Below, one piece after another: positions 7,867-16,674 of a stretch of 64,000 nucleotides of DNA (the stretch's first letter is position 1; each line of letters opens with the position of its first letter). Source of the DNA: Martelella lutilitoris (GTDB lineage Bacteria; Pseudomonadota; Alphaproteobacteria; Rhizobiales; Rhizobiaceae); NCBI RefSeq assembly GCF_016598595.1, contig NZ_CP066786.1:333501-397500 (forward strand), given 5' to 3'. The position numbers were made by a program, and so were the translations under genes. The notes beneath the pieces were generated by a model that had not been told where the DNA came from, did no database searches, and saw nothing but the letters and a program-made list of their open reading frames with translations.

Positions 7867-8904
7867 TCAAAGAAGCATGGCCGTCATTTCCGTCTGGCCG
7901 TAGCCGAACGCATAGGTTGCCGTGCCGGAAAAGGCGAGGCGGGCATGGTCACCGGCCGAAAAATAGCTGATCGCGGAGGCGGAATGCGTCAGCGGATTGC
8001 CGCCGGTGGCAATGCCGCTGAGGGTCACGCAGTTATCCGAACCGTTCTTTTCAAGCGCGACCCAGTAGCTTCCCGCCGCCGTGGCGGTGACGGTGAGGCT
8101 CACCGCGTAATAGCCGCTTGCGGGAAAGACCAGCCGGTTTCCGCCGCCGGTCACCGCAGCGCCCAGCGTGAAACCGCCTTCACCGACATGAAGCGTGCCG
8201 AAGCCGCGGTTTGCAGGACCGGCGATCACCGCCGAACCGGCCGGCGCCGCAGCGCGGGCCAGAGGGCGCGACGGCATGCTGACGGCGCCTTCCGGGGTGA
8301 TCTTCACCGCTTCGTGCCAGCTTGCGCCGTCGGGGCTCGTCTTGATCGCGAAACTGTCGGAACCGGAAAGGCCCATCTCCGCGCGGCCGGACCAGCCGGT
8401 CTGGTAGAGCAGGGATGCCGTATCGCCGGCCGTGGCCTTGTTGATCTTCAGCTGATGCCCGCTGCCGGCATTGTTGAAAAGCGTTGCGGGCGCGGAAACC
8501 GAAAGCCGGTTGGTGGCGTCAGCCGCAGCGTTAATCCCGAGCGTTAAGAGTTCGAGGTTCGGACCGGGCGGCGGAGAAATCCAGGCGCTGCCGTCAAAGA
8601 CGCGAACCGCGTTTTCCGACACGAACCAGGCCGACCATCCGGCGACCGGCGCAATGAACTGCCAGTAACCATCCTGAAACAGCGCGAGCGCGCCCGCATG
8701 GCCCGCCCATTCGCCAGTCGGGCTTGCCGCAACCAGATGGCAGGCGCCGTCGCCGGGGCTTGAAGGTGGGGTGCTGTCCTCGCCGGAAATGGCGAGATGA
8801 ACGATTGCGTCGAGCCGCTGCAGCGCCTCGTTGTGGGTGACGTGTTTTTGCGCCTGGGCGGGCAGAATGAAGGGGAGGCCGAGCCTGGTCGTCTGATCCG
8901 ACAT
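7867..8904 (-). CDS. DUF2793 domain protein (phage/GTA tail-associated type)
   Basis: A 345-residue protein. Its N-terminal half matches the DUF2793 family by pattern (QAQKHVTHNEAL near 20, a GDGACHLVAASPTGEW segment and a DGYWQFIAP segment). This domain is common near tail-fibre genes of alphaproteobacterial prophages and gene transfer agents. The C-terminal 120 residues look like an all-beta, C1q/jelly-roll-like domain. AAGGAAG precedes ATG 8904 by 7 bases. No other phage gene is nearby, so it is an orphan: a domesticated or stranded structural gene, or an adhesion/surface protein. Signal peptide absent. Confidence 0.8.
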   Translation of the reverse strand: MSDQTTRLGLPFILPAQAQKHVTHNEALQRLDAIVHLAISGEDSTPPSSPGDGACHLVAASPTGEWAGHAGALALFQDGYWQFIAPVAGWSAWFVSENAVRVFDGSAWISPPPGPNLELLTLGINAAADATNRLSVSAPATLFNNAGSGHQLKINKATAGDTASLLYQTGWSGRAEMGLSGSDSFAIKTSPDGASWHEAVKITPEGAVSMPSRPLARAAAPAGSAVIAGPANRGFGTLHVGEGGFTLGAAVTGGGNRLVFPASGYYAVSLTVTATAAGSYWVALEKNGSDNCVTLSGIATGGNPLTHSASAISYFSAGDHARLAFSGTATYAFGYGQTEMTAMLL

Positions 8905-9036
8905 GAGAAACTTCCTTTGCTTGGTCGCTGGACCTGATGCGTCAAGCCTAGCCCTGCCGGAAGCGACGGGGAAAAGGGTGGGCCGCGATGGAGCCGCGCC
9001 CGCATGCCCGGAGAAAGGTGCGTCAGGAGTGTTTTC

Positions 9037-9204
9037 TCAATGATCGCGCGCCCGCGCCGGCATCAGCAGGGCTGCGAGGCCTAAAAGGACAGACAGGGCC
9101 GGCGCGCAGATGCAGGGCTCCCTCGCCCGCCGGATTGCCGCGCCCGGCTGCCTGCCGACAGGGGCTTTCGCTTCGCCGGCCTGGCCCGTCCGGCGCTTCA
9201 TCAT
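9037..9204 (-). CDS. possible small membrane protein (55 aa)
   Basis: Between the DUF2793 gene and comM there are 490 bp without a recognised gene. On the minus strand an ORF beginning ATG-ATG at 9204 has GGAGAG four bases upstream and encodes 55 residues: a basic N-terminus and a hydrophobic stretch (LSVLLGLAALLMPARA) close to the end. The ribosome binding site and membrane segment favour a real small gene, but length and composition allow a chance ORF. The rest of the gap holds only the dispersed repeat at 9295-9397. Confidence 0.35.
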   Translation of the reverse strand: MMKRRTGQAGEAKAPVGRQPGAAIRRAREPCICAPALSVLLGLAALLMPARARDH

Positions 9205-9294
9205 GGATCTCTCCGCACTGCAGCGAACCCCTCCCTCGCCGGACGCGAATTTCAATCGATAGTCGATGATCCCTCTTCGGGGCAGGCCGCTTGG

Positions 9295-9397
9295 AGCGCC
9301 GTACGTCCGTTCGGAGGCACAAAGGGCGCTCCAACCCGTTGGATCCACGCATCGTTCTTTCCGAAAATCGATTCCGGCTTTTCGGTCCGATGCGCTA
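9295..9397 (-). repeat. dispersed intergenic palindromic repeat, copy 1 (REP-like family C)
   Basis: Read on the minus strand, this 103-bp segment aligns nearly end to end with 42883-42986 on the plus strand: both start AGCGCATCGG, contain a TCGGTTTTCGGAAAG-like block with slight changes, and end with a CGTCCGAAAGGACG-like hairpin and GCGCT. It lies between the small ORF and comM and overlaps the comM stop codon (9395-9397). Such short mosaic repeats are frequent in rhizobial intergenic DNA. Confidence 0.8.
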
Positions 9398-10933
9398 AGC
9401 CGCCGTGATGATCCGCTCGGTCGCCGAGACCCGGTAGGCGATGGCCTCGCCGATATGGACCCTGCCGACCGTCGCCTTGCCGTCGAGATCGGCGATCGTG
9501 CGGGCGACCTTCAGAATGCGGTGATAGCCGCGCGCCGAAAACCGCATCTTTTCCGCCGCTTCCCGCAAGAGCGCGAGGCCTGCCGCGTCGGGTTCGGCGA
9601 GCGTCTCGATCATGTTGGCCGATGCGCGGGCGTTGACGGCCGCCGCGCTCTCGCCAAGGCGCGCAAAGCGTTCGCGCTGGGCCTCGCGGGCGCGGGCGAC
9701 GCGGCGGGCGATGGCGGCGCTCGTCTCGCCGGTGGCGCTTGCGCCGATGAGGTCGATGGCGGAAACGGCCGGCACGTCGATGCGGATGTCGATCCGGTCC
9801 ATCAGCGGCCCGGAAATGCGCGCCTGGTACTCGCTTGCGCAGCGTGGCCCGCGCGCGCAGCTGTGGCCCGGTTCCCCAGCCATGCCGCAGCGGCATGGGT
9901 TCATGGCGGCGACAAGCTGGAAAGCGGCGGGATAGGAGACGCGATGATTGGCGCGGGCGATCACGCACTCACCGTTTTCCAGCGGCTGGCGCAGCGCATC
10001 GAGCACCTGCGGCGAAAATTCCGGCAGTTCATCCAGAAACAGCACGCCGTGATGGGCAAGCGAGGCCTCGCCGGGCCTTGCCTTGATACCGCCGCCGACG
10101 AGCGAGGCCATGCTGGCGGAATGATGCGGCGCGCGAAAGGGTCGCCGGTCGGAAAGCCGCCCGCCGGCGAGCTTGCCGGCAATCGAATGCACCATCGACA
10201 TGTCCAGCAGTTCCTGCGGCATCAGCGGCGGCAGGATGGAGGGCAGGCGCGCGGCCAGCATCGATTTTCCGGCGCCGGGCGGGCCGACCATCAAAAGGTT
10301 ATGGCCGCCCGCGGCCGCCACCTCGAGCGCGCGCTTGGCGCTTTCCTGCCCCTTTATCTCCGAAAGGTCCGGCAGGTCGTGCGCTGCGGCGCGCACGGCG
10401 GGGACGGGGCGGGAGAGCACCTGCGTTCCCTTGAAATGATTGGCGATCGCAATCAGGCTTTTCGGCGCCAGCACGTCGATCTCTGACCCGGCCCAGGCCG
10501 CTTCCGGCCCGCATTCGGCCGGGCAGATCAGCCCCTTGTCCATGGCATTGGCGGTCATCGCCGCCGGCAGCGCCCCGGCCACGGCGGCGATCGTGCCGTC
10601 GAGATTGAGCTCGCCGATGACCACGTAGCCCGTCAGCGCGTCGGCCGGAACCGCGCCAAGCGCGGCCATCAGTCCGAGCGCGATGGCGAGGTCGAAATGC
10701 GAGCCCTCCTTCGGCAGGTCGGCGGGCGCAAGATTGACTGTCACGCGTTTGGCCGGCAAGGCGAGGCCCGTCGCGTGGAGCGCGGCCTGCACCCGCTCGC
10801 GGCTTTCGGCAACGGCCTTGTCGGGCAGGCCGACGATCTGCATGCCGATCTTGCCGGGCGCGACCATCACCTGAACATCGACCGGCACACCCTCGATCCC
10901 CTGAAATGCAACCGTTTGAACCCTGGATACCAT
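9395..10933 (-). CDS. comM: YifB/ComM family Mg-chelatase-like AAA ATPase
   Basis: A 512-residue protein with the family layout: an N-terminal Lon-protease-like fold domain (MVSRVQTVAFQGIEG onwards), a central AAA+ domain with Walker A GPPGAGKS and Walker B LFLDELPEF, and a C-terminal Mg-chelatase segment (YHRILKVARTIADL). ComM is a hexameric helicase that promotes branch migration during natural transformation and is widespread in bacteria not known to be competent. The stop codon lies inside a dispersed repeat. The gene is transcribed divergently from the TM2 gene. Confidence 0.92.
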   Translation of the reverse strand: MVSRVQTVAFQGIEGVPVDVQVMVAPGKIGMQIVGLPDKAVAESRERVQAALHATGLALPAKRVTVNLAPADLPKEGSHFDLAIALGLMAALGAVPADALTGYVVIGELNLDGTIAAVAGALPAAMTANAMDKGLICPAECGPEAAWAGSEIDVLAPKSLIAIANHFKGTQVLSRPVPAVRAAAHDLPDLSEIKGQESAKRALEVAAAGGHNLLMVGPPGAGKSMLAARLPSILPPLMPQELLDMSMVHSIAGKLAGGRLSDRRPFRAPHHSASMASLVGGGIKARPGEASLAHHGVLFLDELPEFSPQVLDALRQPLENGECVIARANHRVSYPAAFQLVAAMNPCRCGMAGEPGHSCARGPRCASEYQARISGPLMDRIDIRIDVPAVSAIDLIGASATGETSAAIARRVARAREAQRERFARLGESAAAVNARASANMIETLAEPDAAGLALLREAAEKMRFSARGYHRILKVARTIADLDGKATVGRVHIGEAIAYRVSATERIITAA

Positions 10934-11150
10934 GTAAAGCCCCGCGCCGGCCCCACCCGGCGTCCCCTCAAGAACAGCGTCTCATCAAACCCAGTGGTTG
11001 CAAGGATTCCACAATGCGCGCCGATACGCAAGAACAAAAGATGAACCTCCTTCATTCAGTATCACACCGGCGCCTGTGGGATGGACATCCAAGACGCCGT
11101 CACCGTAAACAGGGCACGAAGCGTGCCGGAACAATATGGCGGAGAGTGAT

Positions 11151-11483
11151 ATGGGTCTTTCGACCGAAGAGCAGATCCTGATCGAGCAGCGCGTGACCAA
11201 TGGCGCGAAATCGCCGGCGGCCGCCTATCTTCTGTGGTTTTTCGTCGGCTGGGCCGGCGCGCACCGGTTTTATCTTGGCCGGCACGGATCGGCGATCGCC
11301 ATGCTGCTTCTCAATGTCGTCGGCTGGCTCACCGCCGTCTTCGTTGTCGGTTTTCTGTTTCTCGCCATTTTCGGCATCTGGTGGCTGGTCGACCTGTTCC
11401 TCATCTCGGGCATGATCGACGCCCAGAAGAGCGAGCTGCGCAATTCGCTCACGCAGCAGGCGCTCGTCTCACAAAACAAATAG
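11151..11483 (+). CDS. TM2 domain-containing membrane protein
   Basis: A 110-residue protein with a TM2 domain: two transmembrane helices joined by a short turn, with the conserved segment FFVGWAGAHRFYLGR before the first helix and FGIWWLVDLFLI in the second. ATG 11151 is chosen because GGAGAG at 11141-11146 precedes it; ATG 11136 would add five residues. TM2 proteins have no settled bacterial function. It stands alone, convergent with gshB with only three bases between the stops. Confidence 0.85.
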   Translation: MGLSTEEQILIEQRVTNGAKSPAAAYLLWFFVGWAGAHRFYLGRHGSAIAMLLLNVVGWLTAVFVVGFLFLAIFGIWWLVDLFLISGMIDAQKSELRNSLTQQALVSQNK

Positions 11484-11486
11484 GGC

Positions 11487-12434
11487 TCAGCCGCGCTTCT
11501 TCTCGATCGCGTCCCACATGAGTGCGGCGATGTCCGCGCCGCCGAACTTCTTCACCTCGCGAATGCCGGTGGGAGAGGTGACGTTGATTTCCGTCATATA
11601 GTCGCCGATCACATCGATGCCGACGAGAATGAAGCCGCGCTCCTTCAGTGACGGGCCGATGCGCGCGCAGATCTCTTCCTCGCGCGCCGTCAGTTCGGAG
11701 GGTTCGGCGCGTCCGCCGACATGCATGTTGGAGCGGCTGTCGGTCTCTGCCGGCACACGGTTGATCGCGCCGGCAAATTCGCCGTCGACGAGGATGATCC
11801 GCTTGTCGCCCTTGCGCACGGCCGGCAGATAGGCCTGGGCAATATAGGGCTCGCGGAACATCTGCTCGAACATTTCCAGAAGCGAGGTGAAGTTGCGGTC
11901 GTCGCGGGTGGAATGGAACACGCCCGCGCCGCCATTGCCGTAGAGCGGCTTCAGGATGATGTCGCCCATTTCCTCGCGGAAGCGCGCGATCTCGCCGACA
12001 TCCTTGGTGATCAGCGTCGGCGGCATCAGATCGGCAAATTCGGTGACGAAGATCTTCTCCGGCGAGTTGCGCACCCAGGCCGGATCATTGACCACCAGCG
12101 TTTTCGGGTGGATGCGCTCCAGCATGTGGGTCGAGGTGATATAGGCCATGTCGAAGGGCGGGTCCTGGCGCAGCAGCACCACATCCATGGTCGAAAGGTC
12201 GGTGCGCTCGGCGGGGCCGAGCGTGTAATGGTCGCCTTCCACATCGCGCAGCGTCATCGGTTCCACGGCGGCAATCACCTTGCCGTCCCGCAACGTCAGC
12301 CGGTCGGGGGTGTAGTGATAGAGCTCATAGCCACGGTTTTGCGCCTCCAGCGACATGGCGAAGGTGGAATCGCCCGCAATCTTCACGGTGGAGATATGGT
12401 CCATCTGGACGGCGACTTTTTTGATTGCGGCCAT
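11487..12434 (-). CDS. gshB: glutathione synthase
   Basis: A 315-residue ATP-grasp enzyme that joins gamma-glutamylcysteine to glycine, the last step of glutathione synthesis in the cytosol. Family features include the N-terminal [15 protein letters not shown] strand, the [11 protein letters not shown] motif, the glycine-rich ATP-binding loop GNGGAGVF and a C-terminal [12 protein letters not shown] motif. The length matches bacterial GshB. ATG 12434 is chosen because the next upstream in-frame start adds 22 unrelated residues. It is downstream of the ugp operon and EEP gene on the same strand, with 76 bp between. Confidence 0.95.
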   Translation of the reverse strand: MAAIKKVAVQMDHISTVKIAGDSTFAMSLEAQNRGYELYHYTPDRLTLRDGKVIAAVEPMTLRDVEGDHYTLGPAERTDLSTMDVVLLRQDPPFDMAYITSTHMLERIHPKTLVVNDPAWVRNSPEKIFVTEFADLMPPTLITKDVGEIARFREEMGDIILKPLYGNGGAGVFHSTRDDRNFTSLLEMFEQMFREPYIAQAYLPAVRKGDKRIILVDGEFAGAINRVPAETDSRSNMHVGGRAEPSELTAREEEICARIGPSLKERGFILVGIDVIGDYMTEINVTSPTGIREVKKFGGADIAALMWDAIEKKRG

Positions 12435-12510
12435 GAAACTGGAGCCCCCGGTCTGGTTTGAAGCGCCTCGATATGTAGTCACCGCATGAGCCGTTGGCAA
12501 TCGCCTTGCG

Positions 12511-13515
12511 TCAGTCGGAGATGCCCGAGACCGTGCAGATCAGCAGATCGTGATCCGAAAGGGGCGTGCCCTCGTCATCCAGCGCGTCGACCACGCGGCT
12601 TTCGGCGATCACAAGCCCGCGCGAGAGAAACCAGTCGAGCTTCATCGGTTGCGGATCCGTTCCGGAGATCAGGCTGGGGCGCGTGGTGATCCTGTCTTTC
12701 GGGCCGCCATGGCGCTGATAGCCCCTGTCGCGCGCCAGATCGAAAAGCGTTTCGGCATCGGCATCGCCGCCGGTGCGGTTGCCGGTGTTGAGATCGCCGC
12801 CGATCAGCACGGGCAGGTCGGAAAAATGCCAGTCGATCAGGTTGAAGATGTCGGCCATCTGGCGTTCGCGCAGTTCAATGTCGCCATGGCTTTCCAGGTG
12901 GGTCGAGAGCGCGACGATCGGGCCCCCGGTGGTCTCGATCTTCGCGCCGATCGCCATGCGCGCGCCGATGCGCGGCTGGTCGTTGTCGTCGGAAAACCAG
13001 ATCGGCGGCCCGGAAAGCGGCAGCATGAAAGGGGTCTGCAGCGCCGTGGCGGCAAGAAGAGCATTGCCGTGAAAGCCTTTCGCATTGAAGTCATCGGTGC
13101 AATAGGGCCGCTCGGCCTCATTGCCGAGGCCGAGCTCGAGAAACTCGACGCCGTAGGCATAGGCCATTTTGCGCGCGTTGGCGATCTCGGCGGTCGGGTG
13201 GCGCTGGGCCGTGCGCGCCATGCCGTTGTCCATTTCCGAAAGCATCACCAGACTGGCTTGTTCGCCGGCAAGCTTTTCGGCGCTCCTTTCGGGGAACAGC
13301 CCGCGCTGCAGGTTCCAGGCGGCGGCCTGGAAGGGAAAGCCCAGCAGGTCTATCGCCGACGGGGCCCCGCCGGTCTCGAGCGTCTGCAGACAGGAGAGTT
13401 CCTGCCGGTAGCGGTCGTGAACATGCGCTGATTTTTCCAGCCCCAGAATGCGCTCGCGTTCGGCGCGACCGGGTCCTTCCAGGGCATGGACGCAATCGGT
13501 GAAAAGTTCCGGCAT
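12511..13515 (-). CDS. endonuclease/exonuclease/phosphatase (EEP) family protein in the ugp operon
   Basis: A 334-residue cytoplasmic protein with the metal-dependent EEP fold: Asn in AAWNLQRG, Glu in VMLSEMDNG, the STHLESHG histidine, the GGDLNTG motif, and SDHDLL near the C-terminus. This superfamily includes DNases, sphingomyelinases and inositol-phosphate phosphatases. ATG 13515 lies 10 bp after the ugpC stop, so it is probably the last gene of ugpBAEC. Context suggests hydrolysis of a phosphodiester or phospholipid head group, the position often held by ugpQ. That role is inference; no signal peptide is present. Confidence 0.82.
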   Translation of the reverse strand: MPELFTDCVHALEGPGRAERERILGLEKSAHVHDRYRQELSCLQTLETGGAPSAIDLLGFPFQAAAWNLQRGLFPERSAEKLAGEQASLVMLSEMDNGMARTAQRHPTAEIANARKMAYAYGVEFLELGLGNEAERPYCTDDFNAKGFHGNALLAATALQTPFMLPLSGPPIWFSDDNDQPRIGARMAIGAKIETTGGPIVALSTHLESHGDIELRERQMADIFNLIDWHFSDLPVLIGGDLNTGNRTGGDADAETLFDLARDRGYQRHGGPKDRITTRPSLISGTDPQPMKLDWFLSRGLVIAESRVVDALDDEGTPLSDHDLLICTVSGISD

Positions 13516-13525
13516 GGGCGTTGCT

Positions 13526-14605
13526 TCAGGCTGTAACCGTTGCGCTCCGGGAATGGATCCGCTTGCCGGTTTCCCGATCATAGAAATGCAGCTTTGCCGG
13601 ATCAATCGAAAAGCGCATCTCGTCTGCAAGCGGAATGGCGGGTGAAAGCGCGGCGGTCAGGCTCTGCTCGCCGATCAGGCAATGGGCAAGACGCGTTGCG
13701 CCCAGTTCCTCCACATAATCGAGCTTGGCGGTGATCGTGTGCGCGGCCGGATCCTCGGCAACCTGCAGATCTTCTGCGCGGATGCCGACGGTGAGCGCGC
13801 CGGAGACCGGCAGGTCGCGCGTCATGGTCAGCACATTGTAGCCGATCGCCAGACGGTCGCCGTTCCGTTCGCCGGAAACGAGGTTCATCGCCGGCGAGCC
13901 GATGAAATTGGCGACGAAGGTCGAGGCCGGCTTGTGGTAGACGTCGAGCGGCGTGCCGATCTGCTCGATGCGGCCCGCATTCAGCACGACCAGCCGGTCG
14001 GCGAGCGTCATCGCCTCGAGCTGGTCGTGGGTGACATAGATGGAGGTGGTGCCGAGGCGCTTCTGCAGATGCTTGATCTCGCCGCGCATGGAGACGCGCA
14101 GCTTTGCGTCCAGGTTCGAAAGCGGTTCGTCGAAGAGAAAGGCGGCGGGCTTGCGCACGATCGCCCGGCCCATGGCGACGCGCTGGCGCTGGCCGCCGGA
14201 AAGGGCGCGGGGCTTTCGCTCCAGATAGGGTTCCAGCTCCAGCATGCGGGCGGCTTCCTTCACCCGCGCCGCGATCTCGGCCTTCGGCGTGCCCCGGTTT
14301 TTCAGGCCATAGGCCAGGTTGTTGTAGACCGTCATATGCGGATAGAGCGCGTAGTTCTGGAACACCATGGCGATATCGCGCTCGGCCGGATCCTTCCTGT
14401 TGACGATCTTTCCGCCGATCTTCACCTCGCCCTCGGTGATCGCTTCGAGGCCAGCCACCATGCGCAGAAGCGTGGACTTGCCGCAGCCGGACGGGCCTAC
14501 AAGGACGATGAACTCGCCGTCCTCGATGTGGATATCGACATTGTCGACCGCGCGGGCATCGCCGGAATAGATCTTGGAGACCTTTGAAATTTCGATAGCA
14601 GCCAT
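13526..14605 (-). CDS. ugpC: sn-glycerol-3-phosphate ABC transporter ATP-binding protein
   Basis: A 359-residue MalK/UgpC-type ATPase that powers import through UgpAE. Walker [10 protein letters not shown], signature LSGGQRQR, Walker B FLFDEP and a VTHDQLEAM switch region are visible, followed by a regulatory TOBE domain of about 120 residues. ATG 14605 lies 10 bp after the ugpE stop. The order ugpB-ugpA-ugpE-ugpC supports the glycerol-3-phosphate assignment, because UgpC homologues alone cannot be separated from sugar ATPases. Confidence 0.92.
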   Translation of the reverse strand: MAAIEISKVSKIYSGDARAVDNVDIHIEDGEFIVLVGPSGCGKSTLLRMVAGLEAITEGEVKIGGKIVNRKDPAERDIAMVFQNYALYPHMTVYNNLAYGLKNRGTPKAEIAARVKEAARMLELEPYLERKPRALSGGQRQRVAMGRAIVRKPAAFLFDEPLSNLDAKLRVSMRGEIKHLQKRLGTTSIYVTHDQLEAMTLADRLVVLNAGRIEQIGTPLDVYHKPASTFVANFIGSPAMNLVSGERNGDRLAIGYNVLTMTRDLPVSGALTVGIRAEDLQVAEDPAAHTITAKLDYVEELGATRLAHCLIGEQSLTAALSPAIPLADEMRFSIDPAKLHFYDRETGKRIHSRSATVTA

Positions 14606-14615
14606 TTTATTCTTC

Positions 14616-15458
14616 CTATTTGTCGCTTTCCGTCAGGCCCTTGATGAACCAGCTCTGGAAGATCACCACGATCAGGACCGGCGGCAGCATGGCGAGAACC
14701 GCCAGCGCGAAGGCCTGGTTGTATTCGGGGATCTGGCTTCCGACCCAGACGAGGAGGATCTGCTTGATGCCGCGCACCAGAGTGTAGAATGTTTCCTCGT
14801 TGGTCATGATCATCGGCCACAGATACTGGTTCCAGCCATAAACGAACATGATGATGAAGATCGCCGCCATCATCGTCTTCGACAGCGGCACGAGAATGTC
14901 GATGAAGAACTTGAACGGCCCGGCGCCATCGATGCGGGCGGCCTCCAGCAGTTCGTCGGGAACCGACTTGAAGAACTGGCGGAAGAAGAAGGTGCCGGTG
15001 GCCGATGCCAGAAGCGGCACGATCAGGCCGGTATAGGTGTTGACGAGGCCGAGCTTGGTCATGACGTCGTAGGAGGGCAGGATGCGCACCTCAAGCGGCA
15101 GAAGCAGGGTGGTGAAGATCATCCAGAAGAACAGCGTCGAAAACCGCGAGCGGAAATAGACCAGTCCATAGGCCGCCATCATCGAAAGCACGATCTTGCC
15201 GACGGCAAAGCCGATGCCGAGGATGAAGGAGTTCATCACCATGCGGGCGCCGGTCACGTCGCCGGTAAACCCGCCGCGCGTGGTCAGCACCTCCTTGTAG
15301 GTGTCAACGAAATCATCGCCCCAGGTGACCTGGAGGCCTTTCATGTGAACGTCGACCGCTTCATGGGTCGAGGTCATGAAGGCGACGAAGATCGGGCCGA
15401 CCATGATGAAGACGCCGAAGAGCAGGATGAGATGGTCCCAGAAATTTGTTCTATGCAT
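14616..15458 (-). CDS. ugpE: sn-glycerol-3-phosphate ABC transporter permease UgpE
   Basis: A 280-residue inner-membrane permease with about six helices; the EAA loop that docks to the ATPase is [20 protein letters not shown] in the C-terminal third. The N-terminus ([19 protein letters not shown]) is typical of UgpE. It starts 12 bp downstream of ugpA and ends 10 bp before ugpC. With UgpA it forms the heterodimeric channel for glycerol-3-phosphate and glycerophosphodiesters. Confidence 0.93.
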   Translation of the reverse strand: MHRTNFWDHLILLFGVFIMVGPIFVAFMTSTHEAVDVHMKGLQVTWGDDFVDTYKEVLTTRGGFTGDVTGARMVMNSFILGIGFAVGKIVLSMMAAYGLVYFRSRFSTLFFWMIFTTLLLPLEVRILPSYDVMTKLGLVNTYTGLIVPLLASATGTFFFRQFFKSVPDELLEAARIDGAGPFKFFIDILVPLSKTMMAAIFIIMFVYGWNQYLWPMIMTNEETFYTLVRGIKQILLVWVGSQIPEYNQAFALAVLAMLPPVLIVVIFQSWFIKGLTESDK

Positions 15459-15470
15459 CGGTCCGGCTCC

Positions 15471-16352
15471 TCAATTGTAGTGCACGCGCCGCTCGATGAA
15501 GCGGAACTGGAAGAAGGTGAGCACCAGCACGATCAGCATCAGGATCACCGATTGCGCCGCCGAGCCGCCGATGTCATTGCCGCGGAAGCCGTCCATATAG
15601 ACCTTGTAGACCAGGGTGATCGGGTTGTTGGCGGCCTTGTCCTTGACGATCACGTCGATGATGCCGAACGTGTCGAACAGCGAATAGGTCATGTTGATGA
15701 TCAGGAGGAAGAAGGCGGTCGGCGCCAGGAGCGGCAGGGTGACGGTCCAGAACCGGCCAAGGCGCGAACGGTTGTCGATTGCCGCCGCCTCGCGCACGGA
15801 AACGGGAATGGACTGCAGGCCGGACAGGAAGAAGATGAAATTATAGGGGATCTGTTTCCACACGGCGACGGTGATCATCGCAAAGGCGGTGTCGAAATAA
15901 TTGATGCCGACCTTCATGTCCCAGCCGAACCACGCGGCCATCTTCACGAAGGGGCCGATATGCTGGTCGAAGAACATCATGCCGATCAGGCCTGCGACCG
16001 GAGGCGCGATCGCATAGACTGAGATCAGCAGCGTCTTGTAGCTGCTCGAACCACGAATGACATCATCGGCCTTGGAGGCAAGCAGCAGGCCGAGCGCGAG
16101 CGAGAAGAAGGTCACCAGAACCGTGAAGATCACGGTGAACTGGGCGACGCGCAGATAATAGCTCGATGTCAGCGCATCGACGTAATTGTCGAAGCCGACA
16201 AAACTCGCGCTGAAGCCGAAGGGATCTTCCAGATAGAAGGACGACTGGATCGCCTGCACCGACGGCCAGTAGAAGAAGATCACGATGATGGCCATCTGCG
16301 GCAGCACGAAGAGATAGGGCAGCAGGGGCGAATTGAACTGGACGCGCTTCAT
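15471..16352 (-). CDS. ugpA: sn-glycerol-3-phosphate ABC transporter permease UgpA
   Basis: A 293-residue permease. ATG 16352 gives the usual start (MKRVQFNSPLLPYLFVLPQ); the longer open frame runs into a repeat and was not used. The EAA loop is VREAAAIDNRSRLGRFWTVT. It is separated from ugpB by 322 bp, unlike the 10-12 bp spacings further down the operon; that gap holds a palindromic repeat. It probably still forms part of the ugpBAEC transcript. Confidence 0.93.
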   Translation of the reverse strand: MKRVQFNSPLLPYLFVLPQMAIIVIFFYWPSVQAIQSSFYLEDPFGFSASFVGFDNYVDALTSSYYLRVAQFTVIFTVLVTFFSLALGLLLASKADDVIRGSSSYKTLLISVYAIAPPVAGLIGMMFFDQHIGPFVKMAAWFGWDMKVGINYFDTAFAMITVAVWKQIPYNFIFFLSGLQSIPVSVREAAAIDNRSRLGRFWTVTLPLLAPTAFFLLIINMTYSLFDTFGIIDVIVKDKAANNPITLVYKVYMDGFRGNDIGGSAAQSVILMLIVLVLTFFQFRFIERRVHYN

Positions 16353-16395
16353 TTTCTGTTTCCTGTTGCGGTCGGGGCGACAGCTCCGCCCATGC

Positions 16396-16556
16396 CGCAT
16401 AGCCCCCAGGTCTTCTCGCCCCGGAGGGGAGAGATGTCGCGACAGCGACAGTGAGGGGGGAATCTATTCCCTCGGGTGCCCTTGCGATCAGATACGCTGC
16501 TTCACCCTCACTGCCCCTTTCGGGGCATCTCTCCCGCAAGCGGGAGAGAGTATCGG
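16396..16556. repeat. palindromic intergenic repeat between ugpB and ugpA (family B, copy 1)
   Basis: The 322-bp gap between ugpB and ugpA is largely one composite element. It begins CCGCATAGCCCCC, has a 5' arm around 16414-16433 with paired GCCCC/GGGGA blocks, a GCCCC-TTTC-GGGGC hairpin at 16513-16526 and a perfect hairpin CTCTCCCGC-AA-GCGGGAGAG at 16529-16548. The architecture and several blocks recur at 47791-47927, and a reduced form at 32698-32737. On the ugp transcript it would form strong stem-loops directly after ugpB. No gene was seen in the gap. Confidence 0.75.
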
Positions 16557-16674
16557 GAGCAAGTTCCGTCACTCGGGCAAACGCGACCGCCATTTGCGGC
16601 GGGACTACATTTTCCAAACACGCCAAAATCCGGGAGCGTTAGCCCCCGGATCGGTTGTTTCGGTGCGAGGGCCT

